Assembly (NCBI GenBank): GCA_902594745.1
Contig: CACJNF010000009.1
Location: 1 to 39,784, forward strand
DNA from: an uncultured Bacteroidota bacterium
Lineage (GTDB): Bacteria; Bacteroidota; Bacteroidia; Flavobacteriales; Flavobacteriaceae
Length of the DNA: 39,784 bases
Reading direction: 5' to 3'
A program made the position numbers and the translations under genes. Every line of letters begins with the position of its first letter. Position 1 is the first letter of the stretch. Shown here one piece after another: positions 17,180 to 26,487 of the stretch. The notes under the pieces are model-generated. The model made no database searches, was not told the origin of the DNA, and saw nothing but the letters and a program-made list of their open reading frames with translations.

Positions 17180-19459
17180 ATGAGATACAAATCATTGCCT
17201 TTCTTTTTTTTTACGGCATATACACTAATAATAGCAATAACACCAATTCTAGGTACTATAGATAAAATATATCCTCAATTTCTTATTGGAGGTATAGTAT
17301 CCCTTTTTCACTTAATTTATAATTTAAGGAAGGGATATATCAAGCTAAATTTGCCTCCACCAATTTATTTAATCTGTGTATTACTATTACTAGCATTTAT
17401 ATCAATTTTTTTATCCCTGAATCATATTGCTGCAATAATTGATTTTACTCATTTTTTTGTTACATGTTCAATATTAATTAACTCCTATTTCACTCTAAAG
17501 AATGAGTCTGACTTAATAGATTCAATCTTTCTAATTATAACAATTACTCTATCATTTGAGGTAATAGCCGTTATGCTAAGCTTTATCGAGTTTTTTAATT
17601 TAAGTGTAATAGAAAAAATTGGAAGAGCACCAATTTACAATGGGCTTGCAGGAAATATAAACATTAGTGCATTCTCAATCTTGATGAAATCAATGTTCTT
17701 AATGTATTACATAGACAGAACAACAGAAAAATTAAAGAAACTATTACTATATGCATTAATGATTTTGTGTTTCTTTTCGATTGCACTAACAGGTTCAAGA
17801 GGAGCTCTACTTGCTATATGGGTTACTTTATTCCTTTTTATATCAATTAACACATACAAATATTTCAGGTATAAAGACAGAGCTTACATTCAAAAAACAT
17901 TAATATATATAATTCCATTTACAATTTCCACTGTTATTACAGAGTTAATATTTAATACTTTAAGAGTATCATATAGAACTCAGGAAATATTTACTCGTGG
18001 GTCAGCATCAAGAATTGAATATTGGTCAGATGCAATTCAAGGAATAATGGACTACCCATTAGGTTTGGGAATTGGTAACTGGAAGATATTTTCCATTCAC
18101 TATGCATCAGATTATATGAGATCATATGTTGTACCATATCATGCACATAACGACCTTTTACAGTTCTTTGTTGAATCAGGAGTCATAGCAGGGTTAATTT
18201 TAGTTCTTACAATGGTAATAGTCTATTGGAGTGTTTTTAAAGATTCTATAAAAAATAAAACCAAGAATGAAATTTCAACATATATTTTGATGTTTTTGTC
18301 AGTTTATTTTATAGATAGTCTTCTTAATTTTCCAATTTCTAGACCAATCCAAGTTTTTACATTTGCAATTGTTCTATCTATAATTAGTGTTAAATACTTT
18401 AATGCAAACTTTAAACATTATTATAAAGTAACATTTAGTGTATTTTTTATAATGTTAATTTCTGCAACCTATGTAAACATTAGAGTATATAACTCTTCAG
18501 TAGAGCAATTAAATTTATTTAGAGACTTTAACTTAAATTCGTTTGATGATTCAATTGAGGAAATTGATTCATATGAGGATAAGTTACCAAATATTACTGT
18601 TACAACGTTTCCTATAAAATCATTAAAGGCGCTTTATTACTATTCTAATGGTGATACTATCAATGCCATAAAAATTTTAAAAGATAATATCAAGATGAAT
18701 GAAAACCCATTTATTGGTTTGAATGAGGCAAAACTATCTAAAATATATAATGATCAAAGAGAATATGACAGTGCTTATAAATACGGTAAAATAGCATATT
18801 CAAAAATTCAAAATAATTTAGCCCATGTGGGTAATTATTTTCAATCAATAATTGGTTCAAACTCCAACCTTGAAGAGGCAAAAAAGTTATTTAATGATAG
18901 TAAAAATTTTGATCATCAGCAGTTATGGTCATCATATGTAACATTATCGTATAAAAATTCTGAAACGTTTAATATTGATTCAACAAAAAGCATCTCATCT
19001 ATTGCAAGGGTAAAGTTCCCTAATGATAGAAATATAAAATTAGTAGATCAAGAGTTAAAGTATGGAGTAGATAACGTTATAAAAGCAATTAATTTAGAAA
19101 ATGATGGAAGATATAATTATAACAATGGTTTCTATCAAGCGTCTTACCTCGACTTCTTAGAAGCATCAAGACTTTTACCTGATGAATATTCCTATTTTCA
19201 AAATATGGCAATGAGTAAAATTGCTCTTGGAGATTATGATAAAGGCCTCGAACTACTTAATTATGCAATAGACTCTTTAATAATCCCATCAAATGAAGTT
19301 AGAATCTATTCAATAAGAGGTGGATTAAAAATACTGCAAAATAATCTCAGTGAAGGCTGTCGGGATTTAATCTTTGCATTACAAAAAGATGATCAGCTTG
19401 CAAAAGAATCAATACTGCCAAGTTGTAGTCAATATGTAACTAATATAGAGTATAATTGA
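17180..19459 (+). CDS. O-antigen ligase/polymerase-like protein with C-terminal TPR domain
   Basis: The protein has 759 residues from the ATG at 17180; an in-frame TTG at 17174 is less likely. Residues 1 to about 430 form roughly 11 membrane helices with O-antigen ligase signatures. These are TGSRGALLAIW (the Arg in a periplasmic loop) and PYHAHNDLLQFFVESGVIAGL, with the catalytic His in the large loop. Residues about 440-759 contain TPR-like helical pairs (for example SLKALYYYSNGDTINAIKIL and AMSKIALGDYDKGLELLNYA) facing the periplasm. Such WaaL/Wzy/PglL-family proteins transfer or polymerise lipid-linked glycans onto lipid A, or onto proteins in O-oligosaccharyltransferase versions. The TPR tail is common in Bacteroidota members. 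It heads the glycan cluster, two bases before the next start. Confidence 0.82.
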   Translation: MRYKSLPFFFFTAYTLIIAITPILGTIDKIYPQFLIGGIVSLFHLIYNLRKGYIKLNLPPPIYLICVLLLLAFISIFLSLNHIAAIIDFTHFFVTCSILINSYFTLKNESDLIDSIFLIITITLSFEVIAVMLSFIEFFNLSVIEKIGRAPIYNGLAGNINISAFSILMKSMFLMYYIDRTTEKLKKLLLYALMILCFFSIALTGSRGALLAIWVTLFLFISINTYKYFRYKDRAYIQKTLIYIIPFTISTVITELIFNTLRVSYRTQEIFTRGSASRIEYWSDAIQGIMDYPLGLGIGNWKIFSIHYASDYMRSYVVPYHAHNDLLQFFVESGVIAGLILVLTMVIVYWSVFKDSIKNKTKNEISTYILMFLSVYFIDSLLNFPISRPIQVFTFAIVLSIISVKYFNANFKHYYKVTFSVFFIMLISATYVNIRVYNSSVEQLNLFRDFNLNSFDDSIEEIDSYEDKLPNITVTTFPIKSLKALYYYSNGDTINAIKILKDNIKMNENPFIGLNEAKLSKIYNDQREYDSAYKYGKIAYSKIQNNLAHVGNYFQSIIGSNSNLEEAKKLFNDSKNFDHQQLWSSYVTLSYKNSETFNIDSTKSISSIARVKFPNDRNIKLVDQELKYGVDNVIKAINLENDGRYNYNNGFYQASYLDFLEASRLLPDEYSYFQNMAMSKIALGDYDKGLELLNYAIDSLIIPSNEVRIYSIRGGLKILQNNLSEGCRDLIFALQKDDQLAKESILPSCSQYVTNIEYN

Positions 19460-19461
19460 AA

Positions 19462-20733
19462 ATGAAAAATCTAGAAAATATTAAAATAGCTGTAATAGGA
19501 TTAGGGTATGTTGGGTTACCTTTAGCAGTTGAATTTTCAAAAAAATATACCACTTTAGGATTTGACACAAGTAAAAATAGAGTTAAAGAGCTTATTGATG
19601 GAATAGAAAGGACTCGTGAAATCTCTAATTCTATCTTAGAAGAAAGATTACAAGATGGATTAATTATAACAGACAATCCTGACTCTTTAGCACAATTTAA
19701 TATTTATATTATCACTGTACCTACTCCAGTGACTGAGTCAAAAGAACCAAATCTAGATTTTTTAAAACAAGCCTCAACTACTGTAGCAAACTATCTTAAA
19801 AAGGATGACATTGTGATATACGAAAGTACCGTCTATCCTGGATGTACTGAAGAATTCTGTGTACCAATTTTAGAAGAAAACAGCAAGCTTAAGTATAATA
19901 AAGATTTTTATTGTGGATATTCTCCTGAGAGAATAAATCCAGGAGATAAGAAAAATACTTTAACTAATATCAAAAAAGTTACATCTGGGTCAGATAAGAA
20001 AACTTCAGTAATTGTAGATAATTTATATAAGTCAATAATTGATGCTGGAACTCATTTAACAAGTTCAATAAAAATAGCAGAAGCTACTAAGGCTATTGAA
20101 AATGCACAGAGAGATTTGAATATATCATTTATGAATGAATTAGCATTAATATTTGATTTAATGGATATTGACACTAATGAAGTAATTGATGCTGCATCTA
20201 CTAAATGGAATTTCTTAAAATTTAGACCAGGTATTGTAGGAGGTCATTGTATTAGTGTTGATCCATATTATTTAGTACACAAGGCAAAGACTTTAGGTTA
20301 TGAGCCAGAAGTTATATTGTCTGGTAGAAGAGTAAATGATAAAATGGGGACATTTATTGGTGAAAAAGTATTAAAATTAATGGAAGACAATGCTATTGAA
20401 ATTAAAAATTCTCATGCTCTTATTTTAGGGATTACATTTAAAGAAAACATGTCAGATATAAGAAATTCTAAAGTTATTGATATTTATAATATATTAAATA
20501 TGAATGGATTAAAAATTGATGTTTATGATCCTCATGCAGATAAAGAAGAAGTTAAGTCAATATTTAAAATAGAAATGGTTGAAAATCTCCAAAAATATGA
20601 TTCAATAATAATAGCCGTTGCGCATGATGAATTTAAAAAACTTAATTTTAAATCCTTAAAAAAGTCTGATAATTCTATTATATACGATGTTAAAGGTTTT
20701 TTAAAAAAATCAGAAATAAATGGAAGATTATAA
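19462..20733 (+). CDS. UDP-N-acetylhexosamine 6-dehydrogenase (WbpO/TviB type)
   Basis: The 423-residue nucleotide-sugar dehydrogenase starts at ATG 19462, two bases after the previous stop. Features include the NAD-binding IAVIGLGYVGLPLAVEF, PTPVTESKEPNLDFL, STVYPGCTEE, GYSPERINPGD, the central KAIENAQRDLNISFMNELA helix, and GGHCISVDPYYL with catalytic Cys263. The SPERINPGD and GGHCI-VDPYYL forms are typical of the branch that oxidises UDP-GlcNAc or UDP-GalNAc to the uronic acid, not of UDP-glucose dehydrogenase. It probably provides a HexNAcA residue for the glycan made by this cluster. The choice of gluco- or galacto-configuration cannot be made from sequence. The last 14 bases overlap the next gene. 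Confidence 0.9.
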   Translation: MKNLENIKIAVIGLGYVGLPLAVEFSKKYTTLGFDTSKNRVKELIDGIERTREISNSILEERLQDGLIITDNPDSLAQFNIYIITVPTPVTESKEPNLDFLKQASTTVANYLKKDDIVIYESTVYPGCTEEFCVPILEENSKLKYNKDFYCGYSPERINPGDKKNTLTNIKKVTSGSDKKTSVIVDNLYKSIIDAGTHLTSSIKIAEATKAIENAQRDLNISFMNELALIFDLMDIDTNEVIDAASTKWNFLKFRPGIVGGHCISVDPYYLVHKAKTLGYEPEVILSGRRVNDKMGTFIGEKVLKLMEDNAIEIKNSHALILGITFKENMSDIRNSKVIDIYNILNMNGLKIDVYDPHADKEEVKSIFKIEMVENLQKYDSIIIAVAHDEFKKLNFKSLKKSDNSIIYDVKGFLKKSEINGRL

Positions 20734-21715
20734 ACTCAACAAAGAGCTAAATCTTGTTTTATTTGGATGTAAATCTTCAACAAAAAAAATTTTTGATTTT
20801 TTAATTGAAAATTTTAAAAATGTAACGCTAGTTACCATAACAGAAGACAATGCTAAAAAAAATAAAGTTGCTGATTTTTTTAATTTTAATAATTCAATTG
20901 AAAATATAAAATTTGTAAATACTTACAGCCTCACAGATAAAGATGATATATCTTTTTTTTTGAAAGAAAAATTTGATGTAGGATTTGCGATTGGTTGGCA
21001 AAGAATTATACCAGAAATAATTCTAAAAAGTACCAGGTTAGGTGTATTTGGAATGCATGGAAGTGCAATGAAATTACCTCGTGGAAGGGGCCGTTCACCC
21101 CTAAATTGGTCTATTATAGATAATCATAAGAATTTTTTTAATACTTTATTTAGGTACTCAACTGGAATAGATGATGGTAAAATTTTGGACACTTATGAAT
21201 TCGAAATAAATGAACATGACACTTCAGAAACTTTACATTTTAAAAATTTCCTTTCGATGAAATTTTTAATTAAAAAAAATATAGAAAAATTATCAAAAAA
21301 TGATATGCTGTTAAAAGAGCAATCAACTGAAAATCCTACTTATTATCCAAAAAGAGATGAAAATGATAGTCTAATCAACTGGAATGACAAAATAGATGCT
21401 ATAGATAGATTTATAAAGGCAGTTACTAAACCATTTAATGGTGCATATACGTTCTACAATAATCAAAAATTAATAATTTACAGAGCTAATATTTTCGATA
21501 AAAGTAGTTTTGGAATAAAAAGTAAAAAGTTTGGTGAGATTGTTGAAATTTTCCCAAACCAAAAGTTTCTTATTTTTGCAAATGGAGGCTTATTAATTGT
21601 TCATGAATATGAATGTAAAACATTAATTAAAAAAGGTTTTGTTTTAAATAATCATAATCAAAAAAAAAGAATCTTTGATTTAAACAAATTTGGCAATCAT
21701 GACCTAGAACAATAA
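20720..21715 (+). CDS. Sugar N-formyltransferase-like protein
   Basis: The 331-residue protein has the methionyl-tRNA/ArnA formyltransferase fold: an N-terminal Rossmann-like domain with VFGMHGSAMKLPRGRGRSPL and YSTGIDDGKIL, and a C-terminal beta domain with FIKAVTKPFNGAYTF. It probably transfers a formyl group from N10-formyl-THF to an amino sugar made in the cluster. In ArnA the catalytic triad is Asn, His, Asp. Here His113 and Asp151 are present, but the Asn position two before the His is Gly111. This occurs with the PRGRGRSP variant of the loop and may mark a separate subfamily or altered chemistry. It overlaps the preceding gene by 14 bases and ends 6 bases before the next. A role in glycan decoration follows from context; the acceptor is unknown. 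Confidence 0.75.
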   Translation: MEDYKLNKELNLVLFGCKSSTKKIFDFLIENFKNVTLVTITEDNAKKNKVADFFNFNNSIENIKFVNTYSLTDKDDISFFLKEKFDVGFAIGWQRIIPEIILKSTRLGVFGMHGSAMKLPRGRGRSPLNWSIIDNHKNFFNTLFRYSTGIDDGKILDTYEFEINEHDTSETLHFKNFLSMKFLIKKNIEKLSKNDMLLKEQSTENPTYYPKRDENDSLINWNDKIDAIDRFIKAVTKPFNGAYTFYNNQKLIIYRANIFDKSSFGIKSKKFGEIVEIFPNQKFLIFANGGLLIVHEYECKTLIKKGFVLNNHNQKKRIFDLNKFGNHDLEQ

Positions 21716-21721
21716 AATTTT

Positions 21722-22471
21722 ATGAACAATTCAACTTTTAAAAATTTTAGCTATCATAATTACGCACAACTCTTAAATCAAATTTCAGGTTATTTGCCTA
21801 TTATGTCCTATGATGAAATTAATTCTAGCACATCAAGATTTTTGATAATAAGGCATGATGTAGAATTCTCAATTAATAGAGCTCATGCGATGGCATTAAT
21901 AGAGGAAAAGCTTGGCATTAGTTCAAATTACTTTTTTCAAATTAGAAGCAATTCATACAATTTATTATCAAAACAAAATATCGATATGATTTTGTCGATT
22001 AAAAAAATGGGCCATAAAGTTGGTCTCCATGTTCATTTAGGATCTTGCAATGAAAACCAAGATATTAAAGATTATATTATAAATGATATAAATATTTTAT
22101 CTAATATTTTAGGTATTAGTATAAACTCTTTTTCCTTTCATAGACCAATTAGAAAAATATTAGAAAAAAATTTAAAGATTGATGGATTGTTAAATACTTA
22201 TCAAGATCTTTTCTTTGAACTAACAGATGATTATGAAAATGCAAAAGTCAGATATATTTCAGATTCAAACCATCAATGGAAGTATGGAGATCCATTTAAT
22301 CTAAAATTTGAAAATATCCAAAAGGTGCAATTGCTTATACACCCTGATAATTGGACTAAGTCTGGAGAAAATAATTTAAAAAACTTTATGTACTTAATAG
22401 ATGAAAAGAATCAGGAAATACGAGATACTTTTAGAGAAGAATGTATAACTTATCCCCCAGAATTAAATTAA
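21722..22471 (+). CDS. Polysaccharide deacetylase-like protein (NodB-type fold)
   Basis: The 249-residue cytoplasmic protein has motifs like those of NodB-homology carbohydrate esterases. FLIIRHDVEFS carries a His-Asp pair, GHKVGLHVHLGS resembles the metal-binding His region (usually H-S-x-x-H), and SFHRP and QLLIHPDNW follow. The motif spacing is close to that of polysaccharide deacetylases found in O-antigen loci, but it has no signal peptide, so any deacetylation would be of a nucleotide- or lipid-linked sugar on the inner side of the membrane. It could supply the free amine that the preceding formyltransferase needs; that is inference from adjacency. The ATG at 21722 gives a normal length. 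Confidence 0.6.
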   Translation: MNNSTFKNFSYHNYAQLLNQISGYLPIMSYDEINSSTSRFLIIRHDVEFSINRAHAMALIEEKLGISSNYFFQIRSNSYNLLSKQNIDMILSIKKMGHKVGLHVHLGSCNENQDIKDYIINDINILSNILGISINSFSFHRPIRKILEKNLKIDGLLNTYQDLFFELTDDYENAKVRYISDSNHQWKYGDPFNLKFENIQKVQLLIHPDNWTKSGENNLKNFMYLIDEKNQEIRDTFREECITYPPELN

Positions 22472-22476
22472 ACAAT

Positions 22477-24174
22477 ATGATTACACTTGGCATTCATGAT
22501 GGACATAATTCTGGCGCTACTTTAATTAAGGACGGAAAAATTCTTTACTCTATTCTTGAAGAAAGAATTACAAGAGTTAAAAATGAAATAGGGTATCCAA
22601 TTAATTCAATTAATGAAATTTTCAGCCTCTCTAATTTAAGCTTTGATAAAATTGATTGTGTTGCATACTCTACAAAATTTATGCATACCAAAGAACATCT
22701 GAAAAATATGTTGGACTGGTATGATGTGGGTCATGAAGATCAACAGAGAGATAAATTACAAGTAAATGATTATTTGAAAACTATTTTTGATAAAAGAAGA
22801 AATGAGAGAATTGAACAAATTGAAAATCATTTAAAAATTGATAAAAGAAAAATTAAATTTTATGACCACCACACATGTCACGCTGCTGCTGCTTATTATG
22901 GATCTAATTTCAATTTTAATGAAAAAATCTTGGTTTTAACTGCAGATGGTGCAGGGGATGGTCTCTGCTCTACAGTTTCAATAGCTCAGAATGGGAATAT
23001 TAAAAGAATTGCCAGTACAGATAGAAAGGCGTCTCTAGGAAAATTATACTCAAGAGTCACATACCTATTAGGTCTAAAACCATGGGAGCATGAGTATAAG
23101 GTTATGGGACTAGCACCATATGGAGATAAAGACAGGTCTGATAGTTTAGTTAAAGTTTTTGAGGATTTATTAGGTCTTGATAATAAAAATGGCTTAGAAT
23201 TTACAATTAAAAGTGATTTAGAAATTAATTATGCATATAAATTCTTAAAGGAAAAGTTTGAAAGAGCAAGATTTGATGAAATTTCAAGGGCTATCCAGTT
23301 ATTTACTGAGAAAATTCTAATAGAATGGGTTAAAAATTGTGTTGAAGAGACTAAAATTAATAAAATTGCCCTTGGAGGAGGTGTGTTTATGAATGTAAAA
23401 GCAAATCAGAAAATCTATAATTTATCTTGTGTAGATAAAGTATTTGCTTTTCCAAGTTGTGGTGATGAATCATTGTCATTTGGTGCATGTTGGTTACATC
23501 ATTATGAAAATGCAAATGAACAGATCAAAATTGATAATATATACCTAGGGGGTAGTTTTACAAATGAGAAAGTCAAGTCAGAAATAGATTCTTTTAGTTT
23601 TTCACAAGAAATATCTGTTAAAAAATATGATAATATTGAAGCTGAAATTGCAAAAAAACTTTCTGAAAACAATGTAGTTGCAAGATTTTCTGGTAATATG
23701 GAATGGGGAGCTAGAGCATTAGGTAATAGGAGTATACTAGCTAATCCCTCAGATTGGGAAAATATTGAACTAATAAATAGTATGATCAAAAAAAGAGACT
23801 TCTGGATGCCATTCGCACCCTCAATTTTGCATGAGAGACACAATGAATATATTTCAAATCCAAAAAAAATTCACTCCCCATATATGATGTTAGCATTTGA
23901 CTCAAAAGAAATAGCAAGAAAAAATTTAAAGGCTGCAATTCATCCGAGAGATAAAACGGCAAGAGCTCAAATAGTTAAGAAATCTGAAAATTTAAAATAT
24001 CATAACTTAATTAGAAGCTTTGAAGATTTGACTGGGATACCAGCAGTCTTAAATACCTCATTTAACCTACATGGTTATCCTTTAGTATATACACCAAAGG
24101 ATGCTTTTGAGGTTTTTGATAAAAGTGGTTTACAATATTTAGCAATTGAGGACTATCTAATTGCTAAAAAATAA
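22477..24174 (+). CDS. Carbamoyltransferase (NodU/CmcH/TobZ family)
   Basis: The 565-residue protein starts at ATG 22477, five bases after the previous stop; an in-frame ATG at 22441 would overlap the upstream gene and adds a poor leader. Domain order is that of O-carbamoyltransferases. The N-terminal ASKHA-type Kae1-like domain has LGIHDGHNSGATL at residues 4-16, DHHTCHAAAAYY at 130-141 and ALGGGVFMNVKAN. The C-terminal domain contains RFSGNMEWGARALGNRSIL and LNTSFNLHGYPLV. These enzymes use carbamoyl phosphate and ATP through carbamoyl-adenylate to decorate a sugar hydroxyl, as in Nod factors and some O-antigens. All conserved blocks are present. The product should be an O-carbamoylated residue in the surface glycan. 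Confidence 0.93.
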   Translation: MITLGIHDGHNSGATLIKDGKILYSILEERITRVKNEIGYPINSINEIFSLSNLSFDKIDCVAYSTKFMHTKEHLKNMLDWYDVGHEDQQRDKLQVNDYLKTIFDKRRNERIEQIENHLKIDKRKIKFYDHHTCHAAAAYYGSNFNFNEKILVLTADGAGDGLCSTVSIAQNGNIKRIASTDRKASLGKLYSRVTYLLGLKPWEHEYKVMGLAPYGDKDRSDSLVKVFEDLLGLDNKNGLEFTIKSDLEINYAYKFLKEKFERARFDEISRAIQLFTEKILIEWVKNCVEETKINKIALGGGVFMNVKANQKIYNLSCVDKVFAFPSCGDESLSFGACWLHHYENANEQIKIDNIYLGGSFTNEKVKSEIDSFSFSQEISVKKYDNIEAEIAKKLSENNVVARFSGNMEWGARALGNRSILANPSDWENIELINSMIKKRDFWMPFAPSILHERHNEYISNPKKIHSPYMMLAFDSKEIARKNLKAAIHPRDKTARAQIVKKSENLKYHNLIRSFEDLTGIPAVLNTSFNLHGYPLVYTPKDAFEVFDKSGLQYLAIEDYLIAKK

Positions 24175-24176
24175 AT

Positions 24177-25229
24177 TTGAAAAAAATTTTATTTATATCA
24201 CCAGCAAATTCTGTTCATTCATCTAAATGGATAAATTTTTTTCTACATAACACTAATTATAAAATTACCTGGATTAGCTTTTATAAAAAAAATCGAAATT
24301 TATTTATAGATAAGAATATTGATTACCATGAATTGACATTTAAAACCTTTTTTAAAAACTACTTACTACTAAAAAAAATTTTAAAAAATAATTACCATTT
24401 AGTGCATCTTCACTACATAGGTAAATTCTCATATCTGCTATTAATGTTTAATTTCAGAAAACTTGTTATATCCCCTTGGGGTAGTGACTTAAAACTTGTA
24501 AAAAAAAGATCATTTAAGTTTTCTTTAGTTAAAAAAATTATTGATAAAGCTGATATTATAACTGTTGACGCAGATTTTATGAAAAAAGAAATTTTAAGAT
24601 TTACTAAGAAGAAAAAAAATATACATAGAATAAATTTTGGAACTAATACTGATGTTTTTTCTTATTATGATAGATACCGACAATTTTCGAAGCTAAAAAT
24701 AATTTCACTCAGAAATCTTGAGAGTATTTATTCCATAAGTACACTAATAAAAGCTGCAAAAATCCTTAAAGATAGTGATGCTGATTTTGAAATTGACATT
24801 TATGGAATGGGATCACTTAAAGATAATCTTCAATCATTAATTAAATCTCTTAATTTAAATGAATCGGTTTTTTTGAAAGGAAAATTTGAATATGATAAAC
24901 TACCTTCAATTCTAGAAAAATATAATCTTTATATATCCACTTCAACAACTGACGCAGGTATTGCTGCTTCAACTTCAGAGTCCATGTCAACAGGACTTAT
25001 ACCTATATCAGCTGATAATTCAGAAAATAAATTCTGGATTACAAAAGATGAGGGACTTTTATTTAAGACATCTTCTCCTGAAGATCTAGCAGAAAAGATA
25101 ATAGAATTTTATAATTTACCTTTGGATGTAAAGGTAAAAATGAGTAAAAACTCGCGAAAGAAAATCATTGAGTTCAATTCATACAGTAATGAAATGAATA
25201 AAATGTTGAAAATCTATAATGCCGAATAA
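24177..25229 (+). CDS. Glycosyltransferase family 4 protein
   Basis: The 350-residue GT-B glycosyltransferase starts with TTG at 24177, two bases after the previous stop. No in-frame ATG exists until residue 90, and TTG gives the expected first strand KKILFISPANSVHSSKW. The N-domain has LHYIGKFSYLLL and ISPWGSDLKLV. The C-domain has DIYGMGSLKDNLQSLI, STSTTDAGIAASTSESMSTG and NSEN. The usual E-x7-E nucleotide-sugar motif is modified: a Glu in TSESMSTG is kept and the first acidic residue is Asp. It should add one sugar to the lipid-linked repeat. Donor and linkage cannot be stated. Eleven bases of its end overlap the next gene. Confidence 0.82.
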   Translation: MKKILFISPANSVHSSKWINFFLHNTNYKITWISFYKKNRNLFIDKNIDYHELTFKTFFKNYLLLKKILKNNYHLVHLHYIGKFSYLLLMFNFRKLVISPWGSDLKLVKKRSFKFSLVKKIIDKADIITVDADFMKKEILRFTKKKKNIHRINFGTNTDVFSYYDRYRQFSKLKIISLRNLESIYSISTLIKAAKILKDSDADFEIDIYGMGSLKDNLQSLIKSLNLNESVFLKGKFEYDKLPSILEKYNLYISTSTTDAGIAASTSESMSTGLIPISADNSENKFWITKDEGLLFKTSSPEDLAEKIIEFYNLPLDVKVKMSKNSRKKIIEFNSYSNEMNKMLKIYNAE

Positions 25230-26487
25230 AAAAATTAAAATAATAGCTATTACCGATTTGGAACATAGTGCTCCAAGGATATCAAATTTACTTTATTATT
25301 TAGATGATAATTTGTTTGATAAATTTGTTATTGGCTCAGACTATGATGGTTTCCTAAATCAAGATGATATGCCTATCAATTTTGATAAAAAAATTAAATT
25401 ACTGACATTTAAAAGAAAGATAAATTTTTATAGATCAATTAAAAAATCTGTACCAATAAATAAAATAAATTCTCGTCCTAGATTTAGTTCTTTTTTTTTA
25501 TTAATTAAAAAAATTTTTCTGAACATTTTTTTAAATCTATCATTTCCTGATCAGTATATTTTTACTTTAAAAAATTATATTAAAATTTTTGATGATAATT
25601 TTCAAAATTTAAACGAAAAAATAGTTATTGTTAGCAGTTTCCCTTATGCTACCTCACATATTGCAGCATATAAAATAAAAAAGAAAAATAAAAATGTAGT
25701 TTGGATTGCTGATTACAGGGATCTGTGGTCAAAAAATCAAGTATACTCATTTATCAAGTTAAGATACATGCTAGATAGTATGATTGAAAAAAAGATAATG
25801 AAATATCCTGACAAAATTTTAACAGTTACTAATCCTTGGGCTCAAAAACAACAAAATTTTTTAAAAAAAGAAGTTGGTGTAATCTACAATGGATATCAAG
25901 AATTATCAACAAGTAATTTAATTCAACAAAACTTTCCTGAACTTGAAGAAGGGAAAATATATGTTTTATATGTTGGCGCTATCTATTTCAAGGGTCAAGA
26001 TGTCAATTTATTTTTTGAGTCAATTAGTAATTTAAAATCTAAAAATATTGAATTTCATTTTATGGGCAAGCATTATGATGAACTCTCTAATTTAATTGAT
26101 AGATTCTCGGTAGGTGATCATGTTAAACATATTGGACAATTCTCTAGAAAAGATTCTCAAAATATTCAAAAAAAATATGATTATTTGATGTTTTTTGATT
26201 TTATCACTGATAGTGCAGTATTAACTTTGAAGTTATTTGAGTATATAGGCGTTAATAAACCAATTATATGTATTGGTGGTAAAAAGAATTCAGAATCTAA
26301 AAAAATTTTAAATCAAATATCTAGAGGATATATTCTTGAAAAAGAGGATCAGATTATAGACTTTTTTGAAAATAAAATTACTAAGAAAGGAATTTCATTA
26401 GATGAGCAAAAAAGTTCAATGTTTTCTTATAGATATCGATCACAACAATTAGAAGAGTTAATTTTTAATTTAATTAATAAAAGATGA
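25219..26487 (+). CDS. Glycosyltransferase (GT-B fold, GT4-like)
   Basis: The 422-residue protein is a predicted retaining GT-B glycosyltransferase. The N-domain includes IAITDLEHSAPRISN and VVWIADYRDLWSKN, and the C-domain includes YVLYVGAIYFKGQDVNLF, HFMGKHYDELSNLI and KYDYLMFFDFITDSAVLTLKLFEYIG. The DYRDLW motif is shared with the WbuB/WcaI group and with the next gene. In place of the E-x7-E, the segment TDSAVLTLKLFEYIG keeps the Glu that binds the nucleotide ribose. Neighbouring glycosyltransferases on both sides overlap it (11 and 4 bases). It is expected to work at the cytoplasmic face of the membrane on a polyprenyl-linked acceptor. Specificity is unknown. Confidence 0.8.
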   Translation: MPNKKIKIIAITDLEHSAPRISNLLYYLDDNLFDKFVIGSDYDGFLNQDDMPINFDKKIKLLTFKRKINFYRSIKKSVPINKINSRPRFSSFFLLIKKIFLNIFLNLSFPDQYIFTLKNYIKIFDDNFQNLNEKIVIVSSFPYATSHIAAYKIKKKNKNVVWIADYRDLWSKNQVYSFIKLRYMLDSMIEKKIMKYPDKILTVTNPWAQKQQNFLKKEVGVIYNGYQELSTSNLIQQNFPELEEGKIYVLYVGAIYFKGQDVNLFFESISNLKSKNIEFHFMGKHYDELSNLIDRFSVGDHVKHIGQFSRKDSQNIQKKYDYLMFFDFITDSAVLTLKLFEYIGVNKPIICIGGKKNSESKKILNQISRGYILEKEDQIIDFFENKITKKGISLDEQKSSMFSYRYRSQQLEELIFNLINKR

